Made by a program: the position numbers and the translations under genes. A stretch of 64,000 bases of DNA, taken from positions 62,001 to 126,000 of the forward strand of contig VWZF01001867.1 of the NCBI GenBank assembly GCA_013396755.1. Reading direction: 5' to 3'. Below, in pieces: positions 26,301 to 41,300 of the stretch (its first letter is position 1; each line of letters opens with the position of its first letter). This DNA comes from Sclerurus mexicanus. Its lineage: Eukaryota; Chordata; Aves; Passeriformes; Furnariidae. Below the pieces are notes generated by a model, which saw only the letters and a program-made list of their open reading frames with translations, made no database searches and had not been told where the DNA came from.

Positions 26301-29300
26301 AATTTTTTGGAGCCTGATGTGTCTTTGATTTTGAGACATCTATGTGCTTCCTAGCACAGGAAGAACACTTTAACTTCTCACTTGTTACTTTATTTCAGAG
26401 GAACTTTTGCAGGAAATTCTGCAATGCTTTATCTGTTCTAAAATATTCTGGATCCCCTGTTACGGAGAAGTAGCCTTTTTCTGTTTATTTGGTTATATGC
26501 AGTACCAAACAGCTTAAATCACCTTCTGGTAGATTATCAGAACTTTTTTGTAGGTTAGACTTTTTCAGTTGCTTGCTTTTCGCAAAGATCTTGATTCCTT
26601 TCTTAATTCCTGACATCAAGGATCCAGGGAACATCATCTGTTGCACTAAGATATGGCATCCAGTCATATCTAACTGCTGCAGAGCCAGTGGCATGGAAAA
26701 TTTATCTGTGCACGTGTGATCAGAGAGACACGTATTTATTAACCTTTTATTGGGAGAGATCTAACGTGGTAAAAGATAAGCTTCTTTTTCTTCTAGTTTT
26801 TGTTCACATTGTGTCCCTTAAGAAGTATGAAAAACTCTTCACATCAGAACATGCCTATAAAGGTGCCTTCTTTTGATGGAAGGAATATGTTATTCAGCAG
26901 TTTGTGGCATAACTACAAAGTAAGAATTGTATGAACTAGATTTATACGTGCGCAGCTAGCTATAGCAATTAGTAGTGTGGAGCTCTTTGTTACAAGTCAT
27001 CCTCATCTGCTTCTAGCAAATGCTCCATGTGCTTTAGAAGGCTCAAACAATAAGAATAAAAATGTTACTTAATTGAAAAAAGAGAAGATCAGCACTTAAG
27101 TGTTCCAAAGAATATATTGTTATTAATGCAGGGTTGTGTAACTGCTAGTGTGAAGGAATAACTTTATTTCGTGCTTGGCTGCTGTACTCAAAAATATTAA
27201 CTGGTATTGTCGTAGTTGGTAAGACTTAAGAGATGAGTTGTGGGGCAGGGAGTATTTCAGATACAGTTCCATGTGGTAGGCTACTGCCATTTGGGAATTG
27301 AATATGGGGGAAATATTTATAATAAACCCATGAAATATGGTTAGACACAGCATGATAGAGTATCATTTTAAAGAGTTTCTATACAGTTGAATTTCTCGTA
27401 CATTTCGTGTTCTCTTGCTGTTAATTCTTTTTCTTTCCACTAAGTACTGTCTTTATTTACCATTGTTTGGGTTATGTATAGCTACACTTCTCTTTAGAAT
27501 TTCTGTTTCTTTCCCTTTATTTCAAATAGTAATTCTCTTACCATTTCACTCTGTTCTTTAGTAACAGAATGAAACTGCCTATCATCCTGCTGTGTGAACA
27601 AAAGGCGGATTCGAGCGCACTTACTGAATGCAATAGCATTTTTCATCTGCTTTTGTGGTGTATAGCAGTGACTTGCTGGCCATGTGTTGGCTTTGGTAGT
27701 GCAAGTTCCCAGGTTCAAAGATTGCTTTATATGATTTAGTCCCTCTAACTTTCTGCTTACAAAAATGTATGTTCTTGAAGCAGATTTAGTTTCTCCAGTA
27801 TTTTCTGCAATTTAGATTCATTGTTTAATATTTTTTAAAAATGTCTTAAAAATACATTTTTTAAGTCTAATTTTGCTCTTGGTAATCAAATTTTATCAAT
27901 TCATTGTAGTTTTTCAACAGATAAAAACTGACACTCTTAAGACTGCTGTTGCCGTATTTCTGAAGTAGAAAATCGAAGTATTCTGTTGCTGGAGAATTAG
28001 TTGTATTTGCACATAGGCAAATCAAGTGCATCTTTCAAAAGACGATCGGAATGGGAATTAAAGCCCTTTCTGGAATTCTTGTGGGAAGAATTGATCAGTA
28101 GTATTAGCCTTAGTGGCCTCAGGTCTTAATGGATTTGTATGCAGTCAAATTCAGTAGCTAGATGATTAGACATTGTTTTAGTATTCAGCATTAAGTGGCC
28201 TCTATAAGAAAGCAGATGTGTCTGTTTTGTGTATTGTTCTACTAGCAGAAAGGTAAAGAAAAGATAAAAGAAAGGTATAAAGCCTGTGTTGAACTTGGGA
28301 AGACACTAATGCTGTATTTTTTTTCTGTCTTGGACACAACACTTATTTGAAAGGCTGTTTATTATTAAAAGAAAACAATGAGAATTTATTCAAGAACAGA
28401 ATGTCTAACACTGTATAGAATAATTCTATTCATTTGAAATAAATACTAAAGGAAAAAGAACAATTAAATTTCAGCAACAGAAATGTGTATTTGAAGAAAA
28501 AATACAGCTTACCTACACTGATAAAATGATCCAAATAATGATGCTTGCTTTTTTAGGAAGAAATACTTCTTGTTGACTTGAAAAGTTTTATCTTAGTATA
28601 CATATGCTTGGTGACTTGGTAACAGCCATATTTTGCACAAAATCAACATCTTAGCATTTGACAAATACTTCCAAGGCTGCACACTCCAGTGGCTCTGTGC
28701 TTTTAATAAATGGATTAGTTCAAATAGAAATGTTCTCGCTAATTTGTATGGTGGAATCTTAATGTTGCAGTAAATTAGTTTATACTAATCAGTTAAGTTT
28801 AAGTGTCAAGGGAGGATTAAAAATATAATTACAGCTTGAAAGTATACTAGCTTGCTGTGTGTATCTTGTGTCATTTTTTTGCCATGTGTAGTGCTGAAAA
28901 GTGTCTCTTGTGTATAGCTGCCTTGGCTGTCGAAGAGCTTGGCTTTGAGCGATTTCATGCATTAATTCAGTAAGTAATATGTTGGAACATTTAAAATACA
29001 ATATTTTTAAGTTACACTAATATTTGCAGGCCTGAAAGGGGTATGTTGAGGACCTTAGTGTTTTAAACATCAGGTTAAACTTGGATTTCTAGTTTTGGTT
29101 TGGGGGTTTTGGTGATTTTTCTTTGCATTTTGCCATTTGAAATGGAATATTATTTTGAGCCATGAGCATTAGGCTTTAAAATAAAACTGGAGCAATGTAA
29201 TGCGCAAAATTGGTCAGCTTGTGTATATGAACACAGCTAATCAAGATTTACATATAAGTTAAAGATGCTAATCCTCTGTATCATGTTTGTCTGAACTATT

Positions 29301-32300
29301 TGTGATACATGTACTCAAAAAAGTCATCTAGTGTTGTTCCTGATTTGAGATAGAAAAAACATTTATAAAAAATTTTCATATACAAGACTGAATTTTGTTT
29401 CATACTTCAAGCACTATTTTTTTTTTTTTGGAGTGTAAATGCAGAGCTCACAGTTCTAGTGAGTTTATCTTCAAATAAAACAACCTTTTATTTTCACAAT
29501 GGAAAGTTGTAAACAGTATACAAATAAATGCCAAAGTGGAAATAAAGAGCTACAGACTTCCAAAAAACACTTGAGATGAAAAATATTGCTGACTAGAACT
29601 GAAATTACCACTGTTATTGTATCAGTAGTGATTATTTATTTTTTAAACCCATCATTGTATAAGGAAAGGAGAAAGAGGAGAGTGTAAAATTTTTGTAGCC
29701 TTATCAAAACACTAATTTCCTGCTCTCTCCCTCCCTCCTATTCACTCCCTCAATCTTTCGACATGTGGTACCCACTTAATTTTTCTGTATTTCTAACTGG
29801 AAATGAATGCTCTGGCATTTGCTTTTAGAGCAAACTGAGCAATGGATTTCAGAACTGGCTTTGCCTTGTGCACCTTGTGTGCCATGTCTGCTCTACTGAC
29901 GCAGAAAGGTAGTTTGAAAATCTCAAGCAATAGCCAGAGTAAACCTGTCTGTGGATGTATTTTTGCAGATGTTTGTTTCTTTTGTAAACAAAACTTACTA
30001 AAAGTGTGCAAGAAATCAAAAAGAAAATATTATGCCTAAGTCTGTGTAAGAGAAGCAGAGAGTATGATATAGTTTAAATTAATAAAAACTGATGTCTGTG
30101 TTCTGAAAAGCAGTATTTAGCTCTAAAAATTCCAAGAAATGGAAAGAGTATTGCTTCACTGGAATCTTGATGGATCTCTTCCTTCCTCTGTTTTTATTTC
30201 ACTTTTATTCTTTTTAAACATGGATCACATGGTGTTAACCTTGTTGTACAGACAGCCACCATATTATGCAACCAGATAGTGTCCTAAATGTTACTGTACC
30301 ACTTGTGGTTGTGGACATTTTGCTCTTTCCAAAGCCAGAGTCTAAAGAAGTCAAATTCTCATGGGAAATGTAGTAATTTCTTCAAAAGCCTGGAAGATAA
30401 TTTTAGCTGGTGAAGTAGAAGTGGGTTTTTTCTCCACAGTTTATGGGCTGAATGTCTTTCAGAACAGATAATGTAAATGTTCTTTTGGTTACATGCAGTC
30501 TATTTGCTATTTCAGTAACAGCGTTTTGTAGATTTACTGATTCAAGCCACTCACCTCTTTCACAAATTAATGCATCTTTATAGTTAGTGTTTACAGATAA
30601 AAACTATGCTTATTTTTGCATATTGCTCCAGAATTATTTATTATCTTCTGATGGGTAAATAGTAATAACTCTGGCAGTTACAGTAACTCCAGAACAGCTG
30701 CTCTGTCATTCTCTGTATAGCACCAGATCTACTCTTATTTGGACATTTTCATATTAAGTATTAGTAGTTCTTATTTGTGCTTTGTGAGACTATTCTAATG
30801 CTTCATCTAAATACATTCTTCTTTTTGCTGTTTGTTTGTTGGTTGGTCTTTTTTGTCTTTAGCAAACGAGCATTCAAAAGCTTCCCTGAACTGAAGGATG
30901 CAGTTTGGGATCAGTATTCAGCATGGACAAACAGATTTGGAGTATTGCTCTTTCTGTATTCTGTAATACTGACAAAGGTTTGTGGATTGTTTGATATTTT
31001 TTGTGGTTTTTATTTCTTTAGGAGGAAATCTGATTGTACCCCTTTTTTGGTAAAAGGTGAACAATAAACTGATAAACTAAGTCAAATCTAGATCAATGTA
31101 TGGAATGGTATCTTCATCCATATTGCAGTACATTTCCAGCCTAAAAACTTGAAAAGCTCAGACCTTTTGGTTTGGTTTTTTCCTTTTCTGATGTAGGAGA
31201 ATTGCATGTTTTGGAAACATCCTTCCTTATATGTATCAAGAGAAAGCAGTCCATTTAGTTATCAGTTCTTCTAAGAACATCAGTCTCCTAATGTTTTACT
31301 CTTGCGTTCTGTAGTTGTATAAATATTTTAATTTGTTCCTTAAGATAGCAGAAATATTTGTAATTTTTCTGCAGGGTATTGAAAACATAAAAAATGAAAT
31401 TGAAGACGCAACTGAGCCATTGATAGATCCTGTTTATGGTCATGGAAGGTAAGCTGAAAAATATGGTTACTACCACTTAAAATAGATTAGTGGGCTAATT
31501 TTTTATGTTTTAGTAACTCATCATTCTTTTAGGAAATCACTGACGCAATGACACAGATTGTTATAACTTCAAAGTAACTAAAAGCCACACTGAAAAGAGC
31601 GTGCCTTTTTAACTGCTCTGTTTAGTGCATCAGTTCTGAGGAAGCACTTCTGTTATTGCTGAATTTTCGGACAAATAATTCTCAAATTCAGAGCCACATT
31701 TTTATTTAAAGTTTGTAGTTGAAAAATGGAGAGGATAATTAGTGTAGCTGAATTACAAATACATGCTAGTTAATGGAAAATAATTACAAAATGCTTAGCT
31801 GTGTAATGCAGTAATTTTTTCATGTGCTGGATGCAAACACGTTTTCAGAAATAAATTATATGTCCCTTTTAATTTCTTATATAATCTCTTTCTGTTATAT
31901 AGCCAAAGTTTAATTAACCTCCTGTTGACGGGACATGCTGTTTCTAACGTGTGGGATGGAGACAGAGAATGCTCAGGAATGAGTAAGTTGATTCTAGTTT
32001 GTGCTTGTCCATAATTTTTACATACTGAGGTGCTGACTTAAAGATTTAGAATATGCTCCATTTCTGTTTTGTTAGTTTCTTTGTTTGTTGCCCTTTGATT
32101 TAAGCAGTAAAACATCCTTGTGTACAATTGCTGATGTTAGTATCCAGGAATACAGGATTGTACAAGTTGAAATTATAAGGTACTTGATGGCGTGGATGAT
32201 GGAATGGAGTGCAGCCTCTGCACGTTGGGAAGGTTGGCCAGTATACTGGGGACGGGGCCACTGTTCAGAGCAGCCACATCAGGCTAGAGAAATGGGCTGA

Positions 32301-35300
32301 CAGGAAATTCATGAAATTCACCCAAATCATGCATCTGGGACGGAATATGCCCTGCAACAGGACAGGGAAGCTAGGAAGCAGCTTTGTAGGAAAGCGTTAG
32401 TGTATCATTGAGCCAAGTGGCTTTTTTTTTTTTTGGTCCTTCCTACTACCTGCAAATTGATTACTAAGCCTTTGGAGGTTAAAATCAGGCTTTCTCCTGC
32501 GTTTTTCCTCTGGCTTTTTGTGTTGTGTTTGCTAGGGTGAAGACCCAGTTTTCCCTCTTCTGGTCTTCTCATAACTTCTATACCTTTGATACATAAGTTA
32601 ATCATCAATGCTTCAGAGACTTACTTTGTCTAGCTACTTGAGGATTACATACTGAACTTCATTAAGATCTGCAAGCTTGAACAGACCTGTCTTATTTGCA
32701 GTTTTTTAGCCCTTATTTATTCTTTTTTATGAGTGACAGTATTATCATTACTCATCTTGAGTATATGACATCATATGCCTTTTTGTTAATTTAAGTGAAG
32801 ATGGCTTTCAATACTTTTATTTTCTTTGTCTCATTTCATGTTTTATCACTAAATTCCTAGCCTGATTCATTCTGCATATATAAAACATTGCTGTCATTTA
32901 TCCTCCCTATTTCTAACTGAAATTTCTTGTCATTAGCTTTCCAGGTTTTATCTGTGTGTTCTCTTCAGTATTTTTAATTTTCCCTTTTTGATAGTTAGAT
33001 TATGATTTATCAGTCTGAATTTTTAGATTATGATCAATCAATCTGCATTGTTCTTGCAGCTTTCCTTTACATTGGGATAATTTGCTCTTTTGCAATTCAG
33101 TAAATTGTTTATGAAATCTGTGAGTTCATTCCCTTGTTTGTCTTTCAGATTATCTTTCTGGTAGGCCTTATTCCTTAGTTATCCAAGTTGGAATTTTTTT
33201 CTTAGAATACTGAACTTCTTTTGCACATAGTAATATTCCATATTTAAGTTCTCAGTCAATTCTGCCCTAAAATTACAGGACCAGAACTCCTATAGAAACA
33301 TTTGTCTCTTTTTGGGGGTAGCATAGAAACAGAAAATGATCTTTAGTACTTCTTAAGGATTTGATGTTATGTGTCCTGTTAGTTGTTGACCAGCCAAGTA
33401 ATTGGACTTTACTATTGGGAGCTCTCCATTTTCTCCAAGCCCTTGGGCTAATGATAGTTAAAACCAGCTTATTCACTGTCTTAAGTCTGTAATCATATCT
33501 GTTTTAAAGTGATCTCTGTAGTCTGTAATAAAGAAGAAACAGCCAGTACTGTTCACAACTTCTTAGGCAAGACTGAGTTTTGGATACATCTAACAGTCTT
33601 TTTTGTCATCTTTTCTTCTTCCATCGTTTCTTTTGTATTTTGTCTTTAGCCTTCAGCTTTTTTTGGGCCAGTAACTGTGAGTTTCTCATCTGGGAGGATT
33701 GCAGGTGTGAAAATAACAGACTGAATGTATTTGGTGACTGTTTTATTTAGAAGTTGCCTGAAGTCTCTTTCCTTCTTGTTCAACTGTTTAGATAAGCAGT
33801 TTTTAATTAATAAGTAAATAATTAAAATTTTTTATAAACAATTTTAAAGGTACTGTCAGTAATTTAGCAGTGGCAAAGAACGTACTGAATTGCAAACCTG
33901 AGAAGTTACCAGGTAGTTTGTGGATTGCCCTCAGAGCTCTGACTCTTACAGTACTGCATATTTTCCAAATACAGGAGTTATTAGCTGGAATTGGTCTTGG
34001 CTACCAGTGGTAAAAATAGCAGTGAAATGATCCATCTTCTTTGACTATCTATATATTCTCCTTCAAGCCTTTCTTCTTATTCTAGCTACTTCTTTTGCCA
34101 CAATGATCCGCAGTGGGAAGATATGGGGAGGTAGATTTTTTGTCCTTTTTTCAGGATTGTCATTCTTACTCGAAGTGTATCAATTTCCTACGAATACAGC
34201 TAATGCTGGAGGTGCTTTTCCCGGGCGGTGGCCGGGGCTGTGGTGCTCGGCGTGGCCGCTGGGTGGCGATGTGCCCGTGCGGTTCGTACCAGCTCTCCCA
34301 CTGTCAGTCAGTTCTCATCCAGTTCTCTGTCAGGGGAACAAAGTACTTGATAATAGAATCATGGAAGTTTTTTTGAATAATTTTCCCAATAGTAAATACT
34401 ATTTATATGTGACTTTGCTGTTCTGTTCCAAGCATTGGCTTCTAAATCTGAAGCCTTTGTTTAGCAGACTGAACTTTACACTGATTTTTGTTAATGGTTT
34501 TTAAGAAATACATGTGATGTGTAAAATTATTTCTTTAATGTACTATTGCTTACTTTTGCCACCTGTTTCTTCTCATTGCACATATAAATGTTCTATTTCT
34601 GTATGATAGCTCTTTCCTAGTTTGAAGGATCCTACGCTTTTTTTAATTTGGGCAATAACTCTCTTGCTCTCAGTTCAAAGAAAGAATGAATTGCCTCAGT
34701 GTATGGCAATTTATAGCAATACAGCTATAAGTCAGTGAGATAATGGACTTTTCCAAACTGTTTTTATGCACCCCTGAATGTTTTAATTCCAAGCAAATTT
34801 GAAGATTATCCTTGAAAGCACAGTTTCAGATCAAAGAATTCTGTATTGCAAGAGCCTTTTAGGGTTTTTCACTTAACAGTAGAGGGAAAAGTGAAACCAT
34901 TAATATAATATCTGTTCATCTCTATTGCAAAACTGAGTAAGCTTGAAGTTGGTGAAGGGAGCGTGGCATACCGTACCCAGTGCTCTGAGTTACAATGAAA
35001 TACAGAGTTGATTCTGAAGTCCAGAAATTTCTTAAATTTAAAATGGTTTCTTTGGCTTGCTCTGGTCCTGAGGCTTTAGCCCATGGATAGATTTATGCTG
35101 CTGTATGTGAATGATCAATGTTAAAAATGTAGTTGAGACTTAGTGTTTTAGGAGGAACTTTCAAATGCAAAAGTCTGTGTTCACTGGAAAAGAAAGAAAA
35201 TCCAGATTTTGTTAAATTGATCGTGGTGTATGTTTCCAGGTACGTGCTGCTCTTGTTTAAGCAATGTTTGGGCACCTAGCAGAGCTGTTCCAAGCAGTCA

Positions 35301-38300
35301 GTACTTGGAACTGTTTGGATGATGTATATGTGGGCCCAGAGCTTTTTCCAAATCCCTATAATTAGTTTCGAAGCTTGAATTTTGAAGCACTTTCTCATTC
35401 TTTATTAGAGAACCTCAAATAAGGCTCTGTAAGTGCTCTTTCAATCAGTAGTACATAAATATTTGAGCTATTCCTGACAGCTCTGTGTGTTTGAGAGCTC
35501 TGTGATACATTAAGTGGAAGTCAGTACAGAAAATCAGATTAGTTTTCCTACTAACAAAACTATTATTTGCAAAATGGTGTTTTATTATTCAGAATGTGAA
35601 ATGATTGGATGGTAAATATGGCCAAGGTACTCATAAGGGAAAAAAAAAAAGAGGGAGGGAGGAAGAAAAATACATATATGTATATAGAATTTTTTTCTTC
35701 TTCAAGATGGCTCTTTTTCTTAGATTTTTCTCCTAATGATTGTGGTGGAAGTTGCAAATACTTCATCTCCTACTAATTCCAACAATTTTTTAAAAGAGGC
35801 TATCAACAGTAATTTTAAAACCATGACTTTGGCTCTTATTATCTTATTTTATATAGAGGGAAATTATTAAACCTTTTTAATTTTGGTTATCCCTTACTGA
35901 TTTGGCATTGTTACTAAAACTGCATGACTTAAAGTTGTTATTACTTGACCAATTTTAAAAGCAAGAAAAGAATGGATTAAAATGGGATTTTCAGACTTTG
36001 CTTGTTTTGTTTTAATAGAACTTCTTGGCATACACAAACAGGCAACAGTAGGCTTTTTGACGTTGATGGAATCTCTGAGATACTGTAAGGTAAGCTGTTT
36101 TCTACATAATTGAAAAATTTTTTCTCATTAAGGTGTTGTAGGCTTTTTTTTTTTTGCTCCTTAATGAATGTAGCAAGAAGGATTGGATACTCATTCAGGA
36201 ATATGAAAGCACACAATTTTTATCAGTATATACTATTTATAGATGACAAAAATAAGAAAAACAGGTAATGGATGATAGTAGGACTAATTAGTTAAATTTC
36301 TACTGCTTGAAACATTTTTAAGATGAGCGTGCATTTCTATAAACAGAGGATAAAGACATATTAGAAATAATGCATTTTTTCTTTTTTGAAAGAACTTTCA
36401 AATTATATTCACATTAAAACTGAGACTAATATATTAAAACAGATACATGATAAAATTGTATCTTACTGAGTAGATGTTGTTTGATGCTGTTTACATTAGA
36501 AGTTTATTGCACTTATTATAGCTAATTAGAAGCTCCTCCACTGGTTGCTGTTATAGTAATTCCTGTGACATACAACTGAAATATGGCTTATAGCAGTTTA
36601 AAGGTGTATCTGTTTGAATCTCCGCCCCTGGGCCCTTTGGGCCAGGTTATAGGGTTTAACATTGCCGTGAACTCTACCCCTTGTTCCCAGACTGGCTGCA
36701 ACAAGGGGCTTCTGCTTTAGTCTACATTGATAAAGTCCACATCATAGTCCTCCATGGGCTACAGGGAACAGACTATTTCACCGTGGTCTGCTGGCGGCTC
36801 TTTACTTCTCCTGCTCCAGTGTGGGGTCCTGCCCCATGGGAGAAAGTCCTCCTTGAACTTCTCCCACGTGGGTCTTTCCCACTGGCTGCAGTTCTTCATG
36901 AGCTGCTCCAGCGTGACTCCTCCATGGAGTTACAGGTCCTGGCTGTTTTACAAAGACTGCTTTTGAAACAGGATTAATACTCTTCTATTTCAAAAGACTT
37001 TTTGGTTGGTCTTTGCCTTCTTTTCAATCTCTATTGAATTCCTTAAGCTTAGCTCAGGGTTAAAGAAGTTAATGCAGTTTGGCAGAACGTTGGTGTATTG
37101 ACTGGAACTAGCAGTCCTTCATTTATTAAGTAAATGTCAATTCTGAATTGATTCATCCAAAACCAGCTAATAAGTCAAGTGGGCTTCTACCTCATTTAGC
37201 ATCTGATTATAGCATAGGAGCAGTTAAGCAAAGGAGTAGTTGTGTGCAGTGTTTGGAGCATGTCCCTGAGGTTGAAGTAAGGGATATCATTGATACCACA
37301 GTCTTACTGATGTTTTATTATCCTCACTACATTGTTTTCCTAGTCAAACAGGAATCAGGGATCAAAATTACGACCTAAGTATTTTACGCAGTTATGTCAT
37401 TTTCTTGAACATTTTATATTAGTTTTCAGAGCAGTTGTGACTCCGCTAGCTGAATTCTCATTAGCTTGTGGATGACTTTTCTAGGTTTGTTTTGTATTTC
37501 TCATTTTGTTGTACTTTTGTAGGTTGGCTCCTATTTGAAGTCTCCAAAATTTCCCATTTGGATACTTGGCAGTGAAACGCACCTCACAGTCTTCTTTGCC
37601 AAGGTATGTTAGATGCGGGTTTTGGTAACCTCAGGCAGATAAGCACCACGTAAATTCAAAGTGCAGATCTTGCTAGCATATGAGTTCCATGTGGCTTTAA
37701 TGTCAAAATATAGTCACCAAACCTTTTAATTAATCCTTCCCTGAAGGTAGAGTTGTTCACTTAAGTTTAGCGATACCTCGTAAACTTCTGTGAAGTCTTT
37801 CAGTTTTAGCTTAATTTCTTGGGCTTGGGGTAGGGTATGCTTTAGAACACCATGCTTGGGATCAGTACTGTCTTTTATTTCTACAGTGCAGGAGAACTGT
37901 AAAAAGGAAGCAGTTATTGTAGGTGCCTTTAGTGACTGGTTTAATCTTCCCAACAGTACTGTCAAAATTTTTAATCTATAACAGTAGTTAGTTGTTCTAG
38001 ATTAAAGATAGATATCAAGACTGTTAAAATAATTCCTTACATTTAATTTCCTTACTCTGCCAGGTATGTACTGTAATCTGAGACATACAAAATGCTTTTG
38101 AGAGGAGCTCTGTTTAAAATCTTAGACCAGATTTTCCGAGGAGACAAATTGTTTCTGTAGTGGATGATTGCAACTTGTTTTCCTTACATTTTCTTTTTAT
38201 AGAACACTTGTTTCTGATTAAAAATTTTATTGAAACTTTCAATGGTGCTTACTAGTATATTTATTAGTACTTATTAGGAATTAACTTCCCTGTATGTAAT

Positions 38301-41300
38301 ATCTTAGAAATTAATTAATATTTTTGGTATAAATCTTGAAAATAGATAGTAGAACTTATGGCAAAGATAAAGCTTAAATTCTTGAGCTGTTGAATTCCTT
38401 TAAGTAAAACTTTTGCCTAATCTTCAAAAAGATAACACAAATGCTAAGATTTTTCTTATTAAAATAATAACACAAATTCTCCACAATACATTGGAAGTTT
38501 CTGTGTAGTAGTATTTATTACCTTAAATTAAAAACTTAAATTTAAACTTAAATTATAAAAAGCCTTAAAATTAATTAGCTAAGGTTGCACATTGAATATT
38601 TTTTGTAAATACTGAATCCCTAGTGTCTGATAAATACTTTCTTCCCTACTACGTAAAACCAGAAAAATCCTTATTCTCCTTTGAATGCTTGTTTTCTGCT
38701 TTGCTCTCCCCAGTCTTTCCTAGTAAAGCCTTTTTATTTCAATTTTGAAATTTTATCCACTGTTTTTCTGAATTATACTATCAAAGTCAGTACCTTCTAT
38801 AGAGAGCAGTCTGATGAAAATAGGTATAATCACTCTGTTATACAGGACTAGTGTACTTTCTCAAATGTTATTATATTAAATGTTTAGTGTCTACACAAAC
38901 TGTTTCCAGGTAGAAATCCATTTCTAATGCTCTTTCTTTTAGGATCTTGAGGGCTATTTCCTGGGTTTAAAGTAACTGGGTATCCGTATCTGGTTGTCTC
39001 TTACTTGCTTCTCCTTTTTCCACTGAACTCCACTTAGACTGTGCAAAATTTCAGTTTGTGGTTAATATCTTAGGAACTGAAAAGCAAAATAAGGAATTGA
39101 CATGGTCTTGGCAAAGAATTTCCTAGAGATTTTTTGTTGTTATTATTAAACAATGCAGGAGCTGAAGATGTATAAATGCTCGAGACCTTAAATTTGTGTG
39201 TCTGACCTCACCCTTTCTAAAATAGCAGTTGTTGAGCGTTTCAGGTGGAGCAGAGATGGCAGCTACAGTGGAAATACGAATCATGTTGATAATCCGTTAT
39301 TGAATCAATTGAAGCTGCATTCCAAAAACTACAGGAAGAAACTTGAATTCATTGCCAATGGTTAGTCAGCAAGTTGTTAAAGTAGCGTGTGTAGTTGTGT
39401 AGATGGTGTTTGATACTGAGGATGTAGCTTCTAGTTTGATTATATGAGAAAGAAATTGTCAGAATGGAAAAATGAACTGTGGAGCCAAAACCAGTACAAA
39501 TTAAGTTAGAAAAAAACACATATGCTTTAATTTTTTCAAGTTGCAAATGTTTTACAGAAACCTAAACCCTTATGTTTAAATAGAAGAATGTTAAGCAGTT
39601 ATTAAGCAGAATAGTAGTCACTTGTCATTAGCTGAGTAATTTGGTGTAGAAATCTAGAAATGGCAATCTTCCTAGGCTGCTGCCACTATGGACGAGTAGC
39701 ATGGGAAAATTAGGGAACAGGACAATCTTCGCTGCTATCCCAGGGACTTTGCTTGAGCATGGAGGTTTAACAAGCAAAGGGTTTTACTCAAATTCTGCAT
39801 ACTACCCTACTTAAAGAAAGGTGGCTACTGTTCTTTAATACTCAGATGTTTCACTCAGATTTTTTGCATTCAATGAATTATAAACACTGTTCTCCTATCT
39901 GTGAAATGAATGATAAACTACCTCACTTTTCTATCTTGGAACGTTTTGGTTTAAACACTGCAGACATCTATTGCTGTCTGCCAGGCTATATTTGCACTAA
40001 CTCTAAATGTAGACCTTTATTCTGTAGCTTTATTCTGTGACTGTAAGACATGTTTTTCAGTCATACTTTCTGAAATAAATAAGTCTCTAAATAGCTGCCG
40101 TTCTGAAACTTTCTGTATTTACGGTGGATTGTAATGAGTGAGCAAAATGCAGCACAGTATCTTTGGTCTGAAGGTCACACAACTTAAGTGAAAATAAAAA
40201 AATTAACTAAAGTATGTAATTTGGCTTAAGTTCTCTTGTAACTGCTGCTGCATGAAATAGCCTTAAATGGAGACAGTTGAGTCATGTCCTGGTTTTAACA
40301 GAAGTCTGCAGTGGGTCAGCAGTTTCTCCCATTGCTGAAAGAATTAGTTTTATTGTATCTGCATGCTCTTTGTCTCCATATCTTGATTGTCATAGCATTT
40401 CTGTACATACCAAATGAATTATTAGCCTCATTTTACTATAAAGAATTGGATGTAGAGATAAATAACATGAAATATTTTTTTCCTTAGAAGAGCAATTTTG
40501 ATTGAAGCACATTTTATTGAAGAGAATATCAGTAGTTTTGCTACCTGGGACTTGCTGACCTGTTGTCAGCCAAGTAATTATTTGTAGTTAGATCTTGTGG
40601 GAAGAAAATAGTCTGGAAACATCTGAAATGAAACCTCACACCTCCTGTGTATTAATCTCTAAGGTGGACTGTCTCAGGCAAAAGTACTACAGCTTATTCT
40701 GCAGATGAGTGTGTAATGAAGTCAGAAAGGACATGCAAACATCTGTATTACCTAAATAGTTCTTCAGAACTCTAATACTTATGTATGTCATCGTATTTTT
40801 TTATGTACCATCGTATTTTCTTTCTTTCAATTACAACTGTGTGTGCATAAGATCAGAAAGTTTCTTAATGCTCGGCAGTCCAGTTTAACGTCTTCTGAAA
40901 AAATAAGCATGGCTATTACTCTTAGTGGTCATGGACTCTGCATTTGCAACAAAGTAGATTTTCCCTGAAGAAGTGAGTATGTAGATTCTTCACAGGGAAC
41001 TAAATCAAAGCAGCCATCATTTCTGCCTCTCTGTCCTCCCTTCCTTACAGTGAATAGGAAAACTTTGAAATGGCCTTAGTCCAACAAAAGCAAACAAGGA
41101 AGCTTTCATCTGACATGCTGAGACAGAGGGTGTGAAGGCAAATATATGGTATTGTAAATGCCCTCTAAAAATCAGCTCTAATGTTAGTCTTTTTTTAATT
41201 TTTGTCTGTTTTATTGTAGGGAAAAGAAGTGAGAAGTGGGGCAGGCCTAAATAAGGCTGTAATGTTTTGGGTGAAATGCTGTACGGGCAGTGCTTAATTA

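Larger units (their letters stand above)
31983..36018 (+). other. MINDY3 intron 8
   Basis: Holds a CR1 fragment (32195-32400), a CpG-bearing GC-rich patch (about 34205-34300) and a purine-rich tract (35640-35690). Otherwise AT-rich with no gene recognised. Confidence 0.8.

Noticed and set aside
37865..37908. A possible extra short exon upstream of the candidate chain (acceptor ttatttctacag at about 37886, donor gtaggt)
   Set aside because: In the frame set by exon 10 it meets a stop; it fits only in another frame and is too short to judge.
38035..38110. Acceptor/donor pair around ctctgccaggtatgtact
   Set aside because: No open segment of useful length lies between plausible sites.
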